Assembly: GCA_964020085.1 (NCBI GenBank)
Contig: OZ026598.1
Coordinates: 20,112,629-20,176,628, forward strand
From: Micromussa lordhowensis
Lineage: Eukaryota; Cnidaria; Anthozoa; Scleractinia; Lobophylliidae
Direction: 5' to 3'
Length of the DNA: 64,000 nt
Shown here piece by piece: positions 20,926-35,103 of the stretch. The translations under genes were made by a program, and so were the position numbers. The notes under the pieces are model-generated. The model had not been told where the DNA came from and searched no databases. It saw only the letters and a program-made list of their open reading frames with translations. Numbering within the stretch: position 1 is the first letter of the stretch; every line of letters starts with the position of its first letter.

Positions 20926-23283
20926 GTTTCTGAAGTTTATTTACAAAAGGGAAAACACCAATAAGCCGATCTGTAAAGCGGGGTAATCCACTGAAAATGA
21001 ATTTGCACTCACGTCCGCAAACAGACAGCAATGGTTCCCATTTGAAAATGAAACATGAAATAATTATTAGTTCATAGCACATTGCATGCATGCATGCATC
21101 TATATCATGATAGGTCAATACTGATCGTTCACTTTCGTACAATTCGAATGATGAAATTTTGGTAGAGATTGAGTATGTGTAATTGTTTCAATTCAGTCCA
21201 CGGCAAAATGATGCCAGAAAAACCAACCAGTTACCACACAAAGTCCTGATAGTAAATCGTCGGTTCAATAAAATAGAGCTTATACTGCTCCGACATAGGA
21301 CGTGCATTTTTTTACTTTATTTTGGTCTGAAGCAGGTAAAGATTCAGCGATTTGAGTGGCATGGAACAAGCAAGAAATGCAAACACTACCCCCACACCCC
21401 CTGCCCCCCCCCCCCCGCCCCCCTTCATCCCACTTAAACAAATAGCGAGCGTATTACCAATCGTGCAGCAGACTTTCTCTAATGTGGTTCACTTAGTGGT
21501 GGACCAGATAAAAATAATTCGATCTTCTTGAAGTGGTTGTTGTTCTTGCTTTTTTTAATTAGAATGAGGATTTATTGTTAAGAGATATCATCTGAGTGCC
21601 TCCCAAGGTACGGGGGGAAAGACAGCCTGTTTCGTTGATCCCTTGAAAATTTCAATTCTTCGCCCTTGCTCCCTATTAAACTACATTGTTCCCTAAATCC
21701 CTTTAATTGTGGAGAGATCCTTTGTTCACTTAACAATTATTCTTTGAAATCGAGGTAAATATTCTGCCACTATTCACCGAGATTGAGAAGAATAATTGTT
21801 TTAGTATATAAACAGGAAGTGATCTCAACAACATTTTCAGAAGGAAACCATTAAAAATCGATTTAATTGATCTCTCAATTCATGCGTGGAAAACGTGCAA
21901 GCGGTACAAAGCATGCGCGAATTCGCGAAACGCATTATTCACTCGGTAGGGGGTGAATAATGCTCATTAGCCAGAGATAGCGAACCAATCAGATTGCTTA
22001 AAACACCAAGATCACTGAGTGTGTATATACTAATCAAATTTATCCCAAGAACGGCATCCTTTGTTTCCCTTGAATTAAATAGTCATGTTCTCTTTTTCCC
22101 CAAACCTGGGAGGTTCTCGATCCAGCCAACCAGCAAGGCCATACCAACATGTCATAGGAGGCTACTGAGACCAATGGTATAAGAGAACGTTTGGTATAAG
22201 AGGGTCGTAAAGAATACACGAGGACACAACTAAGTGTTCGGCAGATATCGCAGAGTTTTTAATCTGCGAGAGAATGGTTCTGCACACATTTTAGTCTCAT
22301 AGAGGAGAGAGATCACAGTTCTATATTTTACACGTAATAATCTAGGACACCATGTGACACTAAATAAGGATTCTACAACGAGAACCAATAACTCGTGATG
22401 ATCGAGCTTGTCTTGACCAGCAAGTACATCCTACAGAAACAATGTAGAGTTAATTTAAATTCTGATTCTAAAGCTGCCAAGGAAATTCTGCATCTATGCT
22501 TGGTTTTAGAATTCGTATAGTCTGCGTGTATGTCGCGGTAACCACAGGAATCAAGGTTTAAAAACACTGCATTATTTGTCTTAAAAAAACGTCCTCATCA
22601 TGAAAGTATTTATCTTGTTTGTTAAATTGAGAATATTCGTGTAGTAGTAATTTAAAGACGTATAATCCTTGGTGGACGTCAGTCGCGTACAAGCTGCACT
22701 GCCCTGGGTCAATGTTGAATCATGCGTGCTGCATCACGTACGCATCGCGTGCCGCATCACGTGCGCATCACGTGCTGTATCACGCACACTCGGCGTTTAA
22801 GCAACCGTGAGGGGTTCTAAACGTGTGAATCTCCAGCCATGTTTGAACCGCAAATGGTTCCTGTCCAGTTCAACCAATTCAAGTCACAAGAGGCAGGTAA
22901 TCTCATACTCGTGTGGTTTCGAAACAACCAAAAGATGCCAATGCATAATCCAGGTACATAATTGAATAACATCCGGGTATTGAGAGTGAACATTGCACGT
23001 ATAATTTTTTTGCACGGTAGGACACTAAACCTGCGACGTGCTGTTGTAGTTTCAGTTTTTTTGCAGTGTACGCACGTATTGAGCTGTTGATAAGCATGAA
23101 TTTCCAGTGTTACTGATGAATGAATAATCCTAGACGCGTTGACGAGAACATAGCTAAGTCTAGTGTAAACTCGAAGCCTCAATGCAGCCAAGAATGCATT
23201 GAATGCAACTGACGTCTTGTGGGTAAATTTGTGGCGCGCTGGTGTGAACAAGACTAACTCTAATGTACACTCGCAGTCTAAAA
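20926..23283. other. Spacer between CHAT-TPR pseudogene and CYB5R4-like gene
   Basis: Holds a tgcatgcatgca run (about 21084), a poly-C tract (21402-21424) and the cacgtg-rich tandem repeat at 22725-22795. The remainder is AT-rich and I see no coding exon or RNA gene. The right end is presumably the CYB5R4 3' UTR. Confidence 0.45.
22725..22795. repeat. gcatcacgt tandem repeat with E-box motifs
   Basis: Roughly six degenerate units of the type gcatcacgtgc, containing two perfect CACGTG motifs and several CACGTA or CGCGTG variants. It lies about 490 bp beyond the CYB5R4-like stop codon. Confidence 0.7.
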
Positions 23284-23345
23284 TCAGGCTAGGAATGCAT
23301 GGATCATTTTTCCAGTGTAACTGAGGTCCTTTAGCATGCTGCAAA
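23100..23345. repeat. Imperfect tandem duplication covering the last CYB5R4 exon
   Basis: The minus-strand segment beginning GACCTCAGTTACACTGG (last exon plus 3' UTR) is followed about 120 bp later by a diverged copy beginning GACGTCAGTTGCATTC. Both continue with a shared pattern (ATGCATTC..., GAGTTTACACTAG- and GAGTGTACATTAG-like). The second copy no longer encodes the protein end. Confidence 0.5.
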
Positions 23346-26300
23346 TGAAAGAGGTATAGTAACACACTGTTAATGAAGATGAAATTTCAACTACGATAGC
23401 TTACAAAGCTAAAACTACAAAATGTTCATAACCTCATTCCGCGTTCGAACAGGAGCCACAACTTTCCACATCCTCACTTTCGATGTACTTCAGTTGTTGT
23501 CGATGAGTTCAAAATTCTAACATTGAAGGGTGCAAAGAAAAGCAGTTTTGGACTTTGCCCTTTGGAAGAGCTGTAACTACGACGTACTAGCCCGAAAGTT
23601 ATTTTTCAATAGCCCCAAGACTATTTCTTCCTGGCGTGATTGATTAATTTAAAATTGAATTAATACCATAACTTCATCTCTTAGTATGTCCCGATAATTT
23701 AGATTTCGTCCAGACTTCCCCCCCCCCCCCCAAAACGTCACTAGCACCTCGGGCAAGCAGAGGACAGAATCCACAAGCCCGAGATTCAAAATCAACCAGC
23801 CTCTGGTTATTGGACACGACTTTCGTTTCTACGCTGCACTTGTAATAACTATCAATTAAAACATTGCTGAAGTCATATATTTTGTTACCTCTAGAAAGCA
23901 GTAAAAGCCTCGTAGAGCGGAGAAACTGCGTGAGTATTACACAAACCCCAATGCAAAACTTACACCCTCAAAGTAGTAAGAATAGAGCACCAGTAGAAAT
24001 GACAAGGCGGGAGTTGGCGGAGAACATTGTCGAGTCAAATCATGAAACGTTCAAAGTAATTTCCCTCTCTCACCTGACGATGTGTTGCGTGAAGGCATCA
24101 GGACCACACACTCCTATAAGTAACTCCCGCTCGCTGCCGCCACTAGGGGGAGGGGGTAGAATTTCTAACAGCATCTCCATCGAAACACGTCCTTCGTAGC
24201 CTTCCCACTCAGGGGTGGGTTGGGTGACCGTGTAGAACACTTGAAATCTGGAAACAAGCAATAAATCCCAGTGAGATTTGACACACAGCCTCTCACTGTT
24301 TCAACGCAAAACAAAAAAACAAAAACAGCGAGAACAAACAGGACTGTTACCATGCTGCGCCCACTCGTTAATGATAGAAAGAACTCTCACCTCGGACTAG
24401 CTATATCGGCTAACTCGTCCAACTGCCGCTTCCATAAAATGTCTTTTTCTTGACGATTTGCAAACAAGAGTTTGATAGACCTGTATCAGGAAAAAAGCTT
24501 GTTGTAAGATTGAACCTTACAACATCATAACCACAACAGTCCACTTATTTCTGGAAGTTCCCCGAGCGATGCAAAAACAGAAAGGTTTAGGAAAATTAAG
24601 AAATAGGATTATCAATAATACTTATACGAGATCACAACACATAACACATTCTAGCACGGGATTTGTTATATTAAAAAGGACATGTCCTTGCGGAAACAAC
24701 TGTTTTCGTTTTGTCAAGTTGGAAACGTAACAAAGAAAGTGTGAGAACATTACACTCGCCTTTTTGGATAGGAATTGTAAAGTAAGTCACATGATAATTT
24801 ACTTACTTTTCCGCTGAGGAATTCTCCAACACTGTTTGCCGGATGAGCCTAACCATCGGTGTGAAACCTGTGAAAAACAGCTCAGTATAAACACACAGGT
24901 AGATGACCTAAAGGATAACTAAAGAAAAATGTACCTTTCCAGAAGCATAAATCTATATCTGGATTGTTAAACAAAATTGCTGTGATTCGTTTACGGCCCC
25001 TAACAACACCCCTCTACAATTCAAGCGAATAGATCCGCCCTTTAGGGGGAGCAGGAATGGCGCAATGGTGAGAGCGCTCGCCTCCCACCAATGTGTCTCG
25101 GGTTCGATTCCCGGACCGGCATCATATGTGGGTTGAGTTTGTTGCTGGTTCTCTACTCTGAGGATTTTCTCCAGGTACTCCGGTTTTCCCCTTTCCTCAA
25201 AAACCAACATTTCCAAATTCCAATTCGATCCTTGAATGCAACCTACAGTCTTTGAGGCTTGGTGAAAAACAGCTTGGTTATCAATAATTTTCAAGTACAG
25301 TTAAGGCAAATACATTGATGTTTCAATGATAATTATACCATAACTATAACACACCTGTCCCAGCGGCAATAAGAACTATCTCCTTGGCTTCATTCAATCG
25401 AGATTCTTGAAAATCTCCCGAGTAATCAGTAATTTGAAGATTGTCACCTGCAAAAATGCCAAGATCTCTTGAGGTTTGTGAAGCAATACATACAAGCCAA
25501 GCTTGAATCCTAGTTAGTGTCGTAAGATCATTTTCAAAGATAAAGTGGCACGCATCACCATACGCCATTCTTCTTCCTTTTTCAAAAGTCATTTTGGCTA
25601 ATCAATATGGAGTACACGACAGTTAATAAACCATTTGCATTGCTTACATTCTGTGATGAAACCCGTCATTATTGTCTACGTAGCAACAGTCTCTAGTAGT
25701 TGTACAGTTAGAAAACCAAGTTGATAACAAGTTTGCACTCAACTCACCAGCTTCTACAGAATTTAACGTAGGAGTGAGTGTTCCATCAGGGTAGAGTTTA
25801 ATCATGAGATGAAAGCGTTTCCCGTCATATTCTCTCTCCGATGGATCCACCTGAAGGGATGGCAATACCACTGTATAGGGACGGCTAATCTGCATACCTG
25901 CGGTGCCAGAAAGAACGAAAAGTCCCCTAAGCTTCGGAGCCATGTTAGAAAGTCGAAATTAGCCTATTACGTTTTGAAGAGTTTCAATTCTAAGTGCCTA
26001 GAATAACCAACCTTCAACATCTCTGCTCATGTGTATGTGATGTCCTACAGGTATTCTCATGATAACGCCATCAGGCAGCTCACAGCAAAACAATTTGCAG
26101 TTATGTGTCACAGACTCCACGGACACTACTCTGCAATCCCATAACCTGGATTCTATAATTGAAAATTACAATACTATATTAATCACGCTGCAAATAGCTA
26201 ACTTCAGAAAAAGAACGAACTTCCGTGGTGAATGTTTGTAATTACAAGAAACTTTTACTTGGGTGAAAGATTGGGCCAGTTTGAAGTACAAGTGGCCAAC

Positions 26301-29300
26301 GAAATAAGGAGGACTGGTGTATATAGGGGCGGGGGGGGGGGGGGGTGACATGTTCACTAAATATAATGAGTATTTTATGAATGCTGCCAGTGCAATTAAC
26401 AATTTACACTATAGCAAAGCTATCAGTGACGTCACCTATTGTTATTAATATACCAACCAGAGAACTATTGGTTGGTGAAACAACTCTTTTTAAACAAAAG
26501 CAATGTTTGTAAACAAATATCTTCGCTATGTGTTATACCTGAAAATTCTCTCACGATTTTTCAAATAGCACAAGTACAGTAGTTCAAATCCTTTACGCTC
26601 GAACTTTGCACTGCAATGCAAGCTAAACATTAACGATAGATTTGCCTGCTTTCAGCTAATCACAGTGAAAATATTCTCTCAGTCATATGAAAAACGGCTT
26701 AATCATAAAATTACAATTTCCTCGATTGTGATTGGTTTACAAAAACTCCTATTTCCCATTAATTCACTTGCCAAGTTGTTATCGGACAGTTTGTTATTGG
26801 ACAGTTTGATATCCGACAGTTCAATAAGCCAATCACATTCAAAGTTGTAGTTTAATTCAACCAATCACATTCAATCTCAATTTCAGAAAGACATGAAACA
26901 ATTTACACCTCCTTTGTCAGTATTTCAATGCAAATTTTCTTTCATAACTTGGCAATTCTTCTTTTCACGGAAATTGTAATTTTTATGATTAATTGATGAT
27001 AGGACTGTGTCGTCCAATTCGGTTTGCTGCGCGGTCGTCCGATTTTGTTATCACTTGTATGATTACAGACCGAATTGGACTCCACTCAGTCCTATTACCA
27101 TTACTTATCGTTCAATCACTGGAATGCTTATAAGGCCCAAGATAAAAGCCCTATTTCCTGCATACCTCTGTCTTTATGTAACTTGAATGAATTATTGCCT
27201 TGTAGACCTTTTCCTAACTCTGCCCAGTGTACCCCAGCAGTCTCCTTTGTTAAAAGAATGTCGACTTTTCCACTCTCTCCAGAAAAACGAACTGTTGTAT
27301 AATTATTAAATAAGCAAATAAATGACAGAGTAAAATAAGAAATGAGTCAAAGACAAAGTCGGAAAACAAAAAGCCTAAAAACTCTTATTTATATTTAAAA
27401 ATCTAAATGCTCAAAAGAACAAATTAAAAAACAAATTACATTATATCGCCTACAAACCTTGTTGGTGAGATATAGGACTGCTCAGTGCTGCAAGAAAAAA
27501 AGGAAGCAATTACTGACATCAAAATTGACCGCGATACAAGGCTGTCGTCTAAGAAATATTACAAGGAGCCCCAAGGCTCCTAACCATGAAATCCTGGTTG
27601 CCCAGCACTTAATAAGCCTATATGTAAAAACGAAGTTTTTCCAGTCGCCTAAACGCAAAAGTTGTTCGCCTGTGGCATCCGGACGCTTCCAAAGCACAGC
27701 CCTGCCGTCGGCGATAGGCGGGTTTCAGGACACCACACGTAAATTGCGGAGTATCTGTGAAAGTTGCTTTTCCAAGAATTTCAAACTAAGAAGCAAGAAA
27801 TGGCCCCAACAAAAAAGCTTGTTCCTTCAACATTTGTACTACCAAACATTAGTTTTTCAAGTATGTTATTTCAGAAGCAGCGAAATCGGCGACCATCAAA
27901 ACGACAGATGTCTCTACTCGTGTCTTAAACAAGAGCGGACAAACCATGAATTTGTTTTGTGAAGTGGGACAGACTGACAGATACCTTAGCGTTATTGCAT
28001 TAAGTTTTTTTTCCGTTTTCATTTATACTTTTGTGTATCTGTTCAGCTCCAAGTCCAGTGTGTAACTCCTAGATGAGCCACTTGCTTTCTACCAAAGCAG
28101 GAACAGAAAGAACCTTGGTATGTACTGCACAGCATAATAGCTTTAAAATGTCGACAATCTAAATTGACTAAGAAACAACTGCCGGACACCAATCTTTAAA
28201 GCACAATTTTATTGACTAATCTTCAACTCGAAGAAAAAGAAAGAAAAGAGTCAAAGTCAAAAAGAAAGATATATGATAGATGATTGGAAAAAATGACAAC
28301 TGGGTAACTACAAGTTAGTAATAACTAGCTACAAGTTAGTTAAAAAGGAAAAATGCTTGTGATCCCTTCATGATTTGTAACAATTTTTATATTTTTTCGC
28401 GGACATTATCTGTTCCAAGAAGCGAACAGTTTTCCGAGAGCGTTGCTCGAGAAAAACTCTGAGCTTTGAGGAACGGATAATGTCCAAGGACAAATATCCA
28501 AGCTTATTTTCGCCCCAAATGTAGGCTATTGTGTTTGTTATCCTTGAATGGTATTCCCTAGTTGGGAATATAGTCACGTGACACATTTAGCCCAATCGAA
28601 GATATAGTTGGGTATATTAAGTCACGTGACGCGTTTAGCCCAATCGCGCGCGAGCGAAAATGTTTGATGGATTATAACCAAAAATAGCGAATTAAAAAAT
28701 TAATGTACGAAACTGCTGCATGCTTAATAATGAAACTAAGACGCTCGAAGATGACACTTCTAAGATTGAAAGCATCAATCAATCAGTCTGTCAATCAATC
28801 AACAGTGAATCAATCAATCAATCAATTATTCAATCAATCAGTCAATCAATACCTGGGATAGTCCTGCTTTGCGTACTAAATTAACTTATTTAACTCGTTC
28901 TTAATCAAACGACTGCCTTATTAAAATCAAACTGTAAAAGCATGTCTAGAAACTTCTGCCCTGCACACCAAGCTAGTCACGTTGTTCTTTATCTACCGAA
29001 AAATGAAATCAGCTTGCACTGCCCTGATAAGAAACTCCTAGTCCATTCCCTTGACTCTCTCTAGAGTAAGATATGTGCGGTATCACCACTTTACACATGT
29101 TCATTCAATGCAACAAGCTTATAACTGAAGACGGCACCTCTCTCACATGCGCCAAAATCGAAGCAGAGGCTTGGGCCAAAAGCTGCGACTTGGCCAAAGC
29201 AGTCGATTCTTCCGCGGAAGCCGGGTCCCTGATGCGCTCACGAGCTGCGTCCTGGTCGATGTTACTTAGATAGTTAATCACAGTGCTCCAACGATTCTCC

Positions 29301-32065
29301 AATGCACCCAGAGCATTACGCTGGTCATCTACGGCTTTGAGCGCGGCGTCAAGAACAGCAATCGCTTGCTGATCACCTCCAGTAGGAGTCACGTCAATGT
29401 CTGCAACAGTGACATCTCTCGCCCCACCAAAGCCCAGCTCAGTCCCCAGAATACCACCAACAGTAATTTCTCCGACTACTATTTGCGTAGGAGCAAATAT
29501 CTGCAGCTTTGCGCCTTCGCCAATAAATGCTTTCACATCATCGCTTTGGCCATTGATGTAGTCTGCAACGTCTTGAAGGCGATCGCCTTGTTGAGCTTGG
29601 AGAGTAATCGATTTCGTGTCACCAAGCTTATCGGTGTAGTGGAGTGATAAGTTGGTACTGGTGGTGACAACCCAATCCGGAGATACAGCGCTCTCCGCAA
29701 TGTACGCCTTCCCACCCAGTTCCACTGAATTCGAGCGTATGTTTCCCAGAGTAAGCACCACTGTCTCACCAGAACTCTCACCGATTTGGAATGGCTGCGA
29801 GCCGAAAGAACCGTCGAGGAGATTCTTGCCGCCGAAAGACGTAGTCTCGGCAATACGGTCAAGCTCGCTGGTAAGAGCGGTTATCTCTTCTTGAATAGAA
29901 ACTCGATGAGCAAGGGAGCTGCTCAAAGAATTTCGCGCCAGGTCCAGCATACGATGAAGGATGCCTGAAGCCTCGGTGAGTGCGCCATCAACTGTTTGCA
30001 CCGTTGAGATTATGTCGCTAACGTTTCTCGACTCTTGGTCTAGACTAAAACGGTCAGCTAATGGTTGCCAGCGTTCACCTTGAGTGCGAATGGACATTTT
30101 AAAATTCTTTCACTCTGCTGTGTATAGTTTATCCCACATAGAAGCCTTTGATCCAAACTGAAATTTCTCACATGCCCAGCAATATTTATTAATTATACTA
30201 GGCGTATCTAGCCAAGCATGACATACGTCAATGATGTTGGGGAGGAGCGTTTGTTTGTCGGATTCCGTCTGTCTCGGGAGACAGTGCTTTAATAATAATA
30301 ACAACAAAGATATTTGGGTGGCCACTTCACAGTAACGTGGTTTTCAGAGGGGCTCTGCATAGTACTTGACGACCCAGATAACAGCTGCATAGATGACTAA
30401 TCACAACGAAGGCAGTGTCTAGCCAAGGATGATGTTACAATAGCTGACGGAACAAGGTATAACACTTCTCCAACATTAAAGTGGGAGAGGAGCGTTGCTT
30501 GTTTGTTTATTGGCTTATGTCTGTCTCAGAAGACAGTACGACCCAAACAAAATGACCCAAATAACAGCTGCGTAGAGGACCAGTCACGAAATAGCCGGGA
30601 AGAACTACTGGCGGATTCCTTTTACTAACAAATACCCACTAGCACATGATGGAAGTTCGCTCTGAAAAATACTGTTTGCTCCCCAAGTTTGAAGGATTAC
30701 TCAAGGTTTCTGTTTTTTATAAACTGGTGGATATGTTCAACAATATGCCACCCAGGGATTCAGATGATACAAATTTGGCAAAGCAAACACTTGGTGATAG
30801 AAAATGTAAATAAACAACTCAAAAGGAGTTTACAATCACCTCAAAAGCAAACTTAGGGAGGAAAGCCCATCTGTATTATAGGAAACAGCTTTATCAGAGA
30901 TTCATTATAAATTTTATTAGAGTAAAAAATTGTGCCAGTCGAATTGTCGCTGGATGTTTCATGCGCATAGTTTATCCCACATAGAAGCCTTTGATCCAAA
31001 CTGAAATTTCTCACATGCCCAGCAATATTGATTAATTATACTCGGGCGTATCGAGCCAAGGATGACATACGTCAATGATGTTATCGGCAGAACAATGCAC
31101 AATACCCCTTCTCCACTAAAGTTGGGGAGGAGCGTTTGTTTGTCGGATTCCGTCTGTCTCGGGAGACAGTGCTTTAATAATAATAATAATAACAACAACA
31201 AAGATATTTGGGTGGCCACTTCACAGTAACGTGGTTTTCAGAGGGCCTCTGCATAGTGCTTGACGACCCAGATAACAGCTGCATAGATGACTAATCACAA
31301 CGAAGGCAGTGTCTAGCAAGGATGATGTTACAATAGCTGACGGAACAAGGTATAACACTTCTCCAACATTAAAGTGGGAGAGGAGCGTTGCTTGTTTGTT
31401 TATTGGCTTATCTCTGTCTCAGAAGACAGTACGACCCAAACAAAACGACCCAAATAACAGCTGCGTAGAGGACCAGTCACGAAATAGCCGGGAAGAACTA
31501 CTGGCGGATTCCTTTTACTAACAAATACCCACTAGCACATGATGGAAGTTCGCTCTGAAAAATACTGTTTGCTCCCCAAGTTTGAAGGATTACTCAAGGT
31601 TTCTGTTTTTTATAAACTGGTGGATATGTTCAACAGTATGCCACCAAGGGATTCAGATGATACAAATTTGGCAAAGCAAACACTTGGTGATAGAAAATTT
31701 AAATAAACAACTCAAAAGGAGTTTACAATCACCTCAAAAGCAAACTTAGGGAGGAAAGCCCATCTGTATTATAGGCAACAGCTTTATCATAGCTTCATTA
31801 TAAATTTTATTGGAGTAAAAAGTTGTGCCAGTCGAATTGTCGCTGGATGTTTCGTGTGTATAGTTTATCCCACATAGAAGCCTTTGATCCAAACTGAAAT
31901 TTCTCACATGCCCAGCAATATTTATTAATTATACTAGGCGTATCTAGCCAAGCATGACATACGTCAATGATCTAATCAGCAGAACAATGCACAATACTCC
32001 TTCTCCACTAAAGTTGGGGAGGAGCGTTTGTTTGTCGGATTCCGTCTGTCTCGGGAGACAGTGCT

Positions 32066-32102
<37 letters not shown>

Positions 32103-35068
32103 CAACAAAGATATTTGGGTGGCCACTTCACAGTAACGTGGTTTTCAGAGGGGCTCTGCATAGTGCTTGACGACCCAGATAACAGCTGCATAGAAGACTA
32201 ATCACAACGAAGGCAGTGTGTAGCCAAGGATGATGTTACAATAGCTGACGGAACAAGGTATAACACTTCTCCAACATTAAAGTGGGAGAAGAGCGTTGCT
32301 TGTTTGTTTATTGGCTTATCTCTGTCTCAGAAGACAGTACGACCCAAACAAAATGACCCAAATAACAGCTGCGTAGAGGACCAGTCACGAAATAGCCGGG
32401 AAGAACTACTGGCGGATTCCTGTTACTAACAAATACCCACTAGCAGCACATGATGGAAGTTCGCTCTGAAAAATACTGTTTGCTCCCCAAGTTTGAAGGA
32501 TTACTCAAGGTTTCTGTTTTTTTCTAAAAAGGTGGATATGTTCAACAGTATGCCACCGAGGGATTCAGATGATACAAATTTGGCAAAGCAAACACTTGGT
32601 GATAGAAAATGTAAAGAAACAACTCAAAAGGAGTTTACAATCACCTCAAAAGCAAACTTAGGGAGGAAAGCCCATCTGTATTATAGGCAACAGCTTTATC
32701 ATAGCTTCATTATAAATTTTATTGGAGTAAAAAGTCGTGCCAGTCGAATTGTCGCTGGATGTTTCGTGTGTAAAGTTTATCCCACATAGAAGCCTTTGAT
32801 CCAAACTGAAATTTCTCACATGCCCAGCAATATTTATTAATTATACTAGGCGTATCTAGCCAAGCATGACATACGTCAATGATCTAATCAGCAGAACAAT
32901 GCACAATACTCCTTCTCCACTAAAGTTGGGGAGGAGCGTTTGTTTGTCGGATTCCGTCTGTCTCGGGAGACAGTGCTCTAATAATAATAACAACAACAAA
33001 GATATTTGGGTGGCCACTTCACCGTAACGTGGTTTTCAGAGGGGCTCTGCATAGTGCTTGACGACCCAGATAACAGCTGCATAGATGACTAATCACAACG
33101 AAGGCAGTGTGTAGCCAAGGATGATGTTACAATAGCTGACGGAACAAGGTATAACACTTCTCCAACATTAAAGTGGGAGAGGAGCGTTGCTTGTTTGTTT
33201 ATTGGCTTATCTCTGTCTCAGAAGACAGTACGACCCAAACAAAACGACCCAAATAACAGCTGCGTAGAGGACCAGTCACGAAATAGCCGGGAAGAACTAC
33301 TGGCGGATTCCTTTTACTAACAAATAACCATTAGCACATGATGGAAGTTCGCTCTGAAAAATACTGTTTGCTCCCCAAGTTTGAAGGATTACTCGAGGTT
33401 TCTGTTTTTTATAAACTGGTGGATATGTTCAACAATATGCCACCAAGGGGTTCAGATGATACAAATTTGGCAAAGCAAACACTTGGTGATAGAAAATGCA
33501 AATAAACGACTCAAAAGGAGTGTACAATCACCAATCACCTCAAAATGCAAACTTAGGGAGGAAAGCCCATCTGTATTATAGGCAATAGCTTTATCATAGC
33601 TTCATTATAAATTTTATTGGAGTAAAAAATTGTGCCAGTCGAATTGTTGCTGGATGTTTCATAAATATTTAAACAATGTACCAAATTAACATGCCAGCTG
33701 GAATTCACACAGGCAATTACACTGGTGGTATTTCAGTAATGGGTGATGGTAAAGTATGAAGTCATCATTGATTCAGGGAACGGGTTAGTTTAATTTGTCG
33801 CAATTTATTATTCAATCCAAAATTGCAGTCCTGGTCAATTTAAATGAAAAATTAAGACCACTTTTTCAACAATGAAAAAATGGCTGGTGTTGGTGTAGCA
33901 CAACTCCATCATTGATTTGGAGGAAGGTTAGTTCAATTTCCAAATTGACAAGAAAGCAGATAAGTAAACTAGCAACGTATAGTGTGCTGTATGTATACAG
34001 GGAATATGCCGTTCTTGAAACACTCCCTTTCAACATTTTTTTTTTCTTGAAGAAGAGATCCCTAGGAGAGTCCAATCAGGGTTATTTTTGTTTTTTGAAA
34101 TTCAAAAGCTTCAGGCCATACTTAGACATAATTAGGCCATAATTAGAAAATAACCCAAAGCAAATATGTGCGCTGATTGATTAAAAGTCATGTTTCTATT
34201 AAGCAATTACATGTAGATTATAAATCAGTCATTATAAATCATAATACAGTGGAACCTGTATTAAGCGGACCCCATATTTAGCGGACACCCTCTATTAAGT
34301 GGACACCAGCTCGAGTCCCGAAATTTTCTTCCCACATTTACTGTAAAATAAACCTGCGTTCAGCGGACACCTCTGTTAAGCGGACGTGGACACCAATATT
34401 AAGCCATTTTGCTGCACAAAACCTGCAATAAGCGGACACTTCAAGGGCTTTTCACTTCTAAAAGCTCAGCTCAGAAACCGTTAACATTGTTCAGCGATGT
34501 CGTTTTAAAGCTAAGTAGATTATTCCAGATGATGCATTGCCTGTCTGGACATTATGCTATGAGCAGTCTTTGACATTACACTGTGTTACAAAAGGGTTAA
34601 TAATTAACTATTGCTGAACCTGTTTAGAGCGGACACCCTTTATTAAGCGCACACTAGTGAGGGTCCCAACGGTGTCCGCTTAATACAGGTTTCACTGTAC
34701 TATAAATCAGTCAGTTAATTATTCAAGCAAGAATTAACTACATGTAAGTAAAAGGAAGACTGAGTACCATACCTAAATGTATTCGAAAGCTCTTTTCTCC
34801 TAAAATGAATATGGCATCAAAGTCTTTTCCATCTCTTAATTCCAGTATGGCATCTTGTACTTTAATATCCTGTAAGACACAATTGCAAGATTCAAGTTAT
34901 ATACCTGTAAGACAATATATAATGTATAAAGTACATGCATTATTCCACCAGTCAAATAGTAGTAGCCGTAGCAGAAGCAGCAGCAGCAGTTGCAGCCACA
35001 GCCGCCACTGCAGCAGCAGCAGTAGCAGTAGCAAAAGCAGTAGCAGTAGTAGCAGTAGCAGTAGCAGT

Positions 35069-35103
<35 letters not shown>

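Noticed and set aside
20633..21142. A 169-codon frame with HIKYKLLTSN repeats
   Set aside because: It reads through the 20-bp tandem array of the palindromic element; only its MESTSQD start belongs to the CHAT-TPR gene.
27459..27962. 167-codon plus-strand frame in a CYB5R4 intron
   Set aside because: No recognisable domain, composition resembles surrounding repeats, and it is antisense to CYB5R4; treated as chance.
31309..32789. Open frames of 60-98 codons inside the four-unit tandem array
   Set aside because: Not conserved as open frames between the near-identical units, and some read through TAA/AAC tracts.
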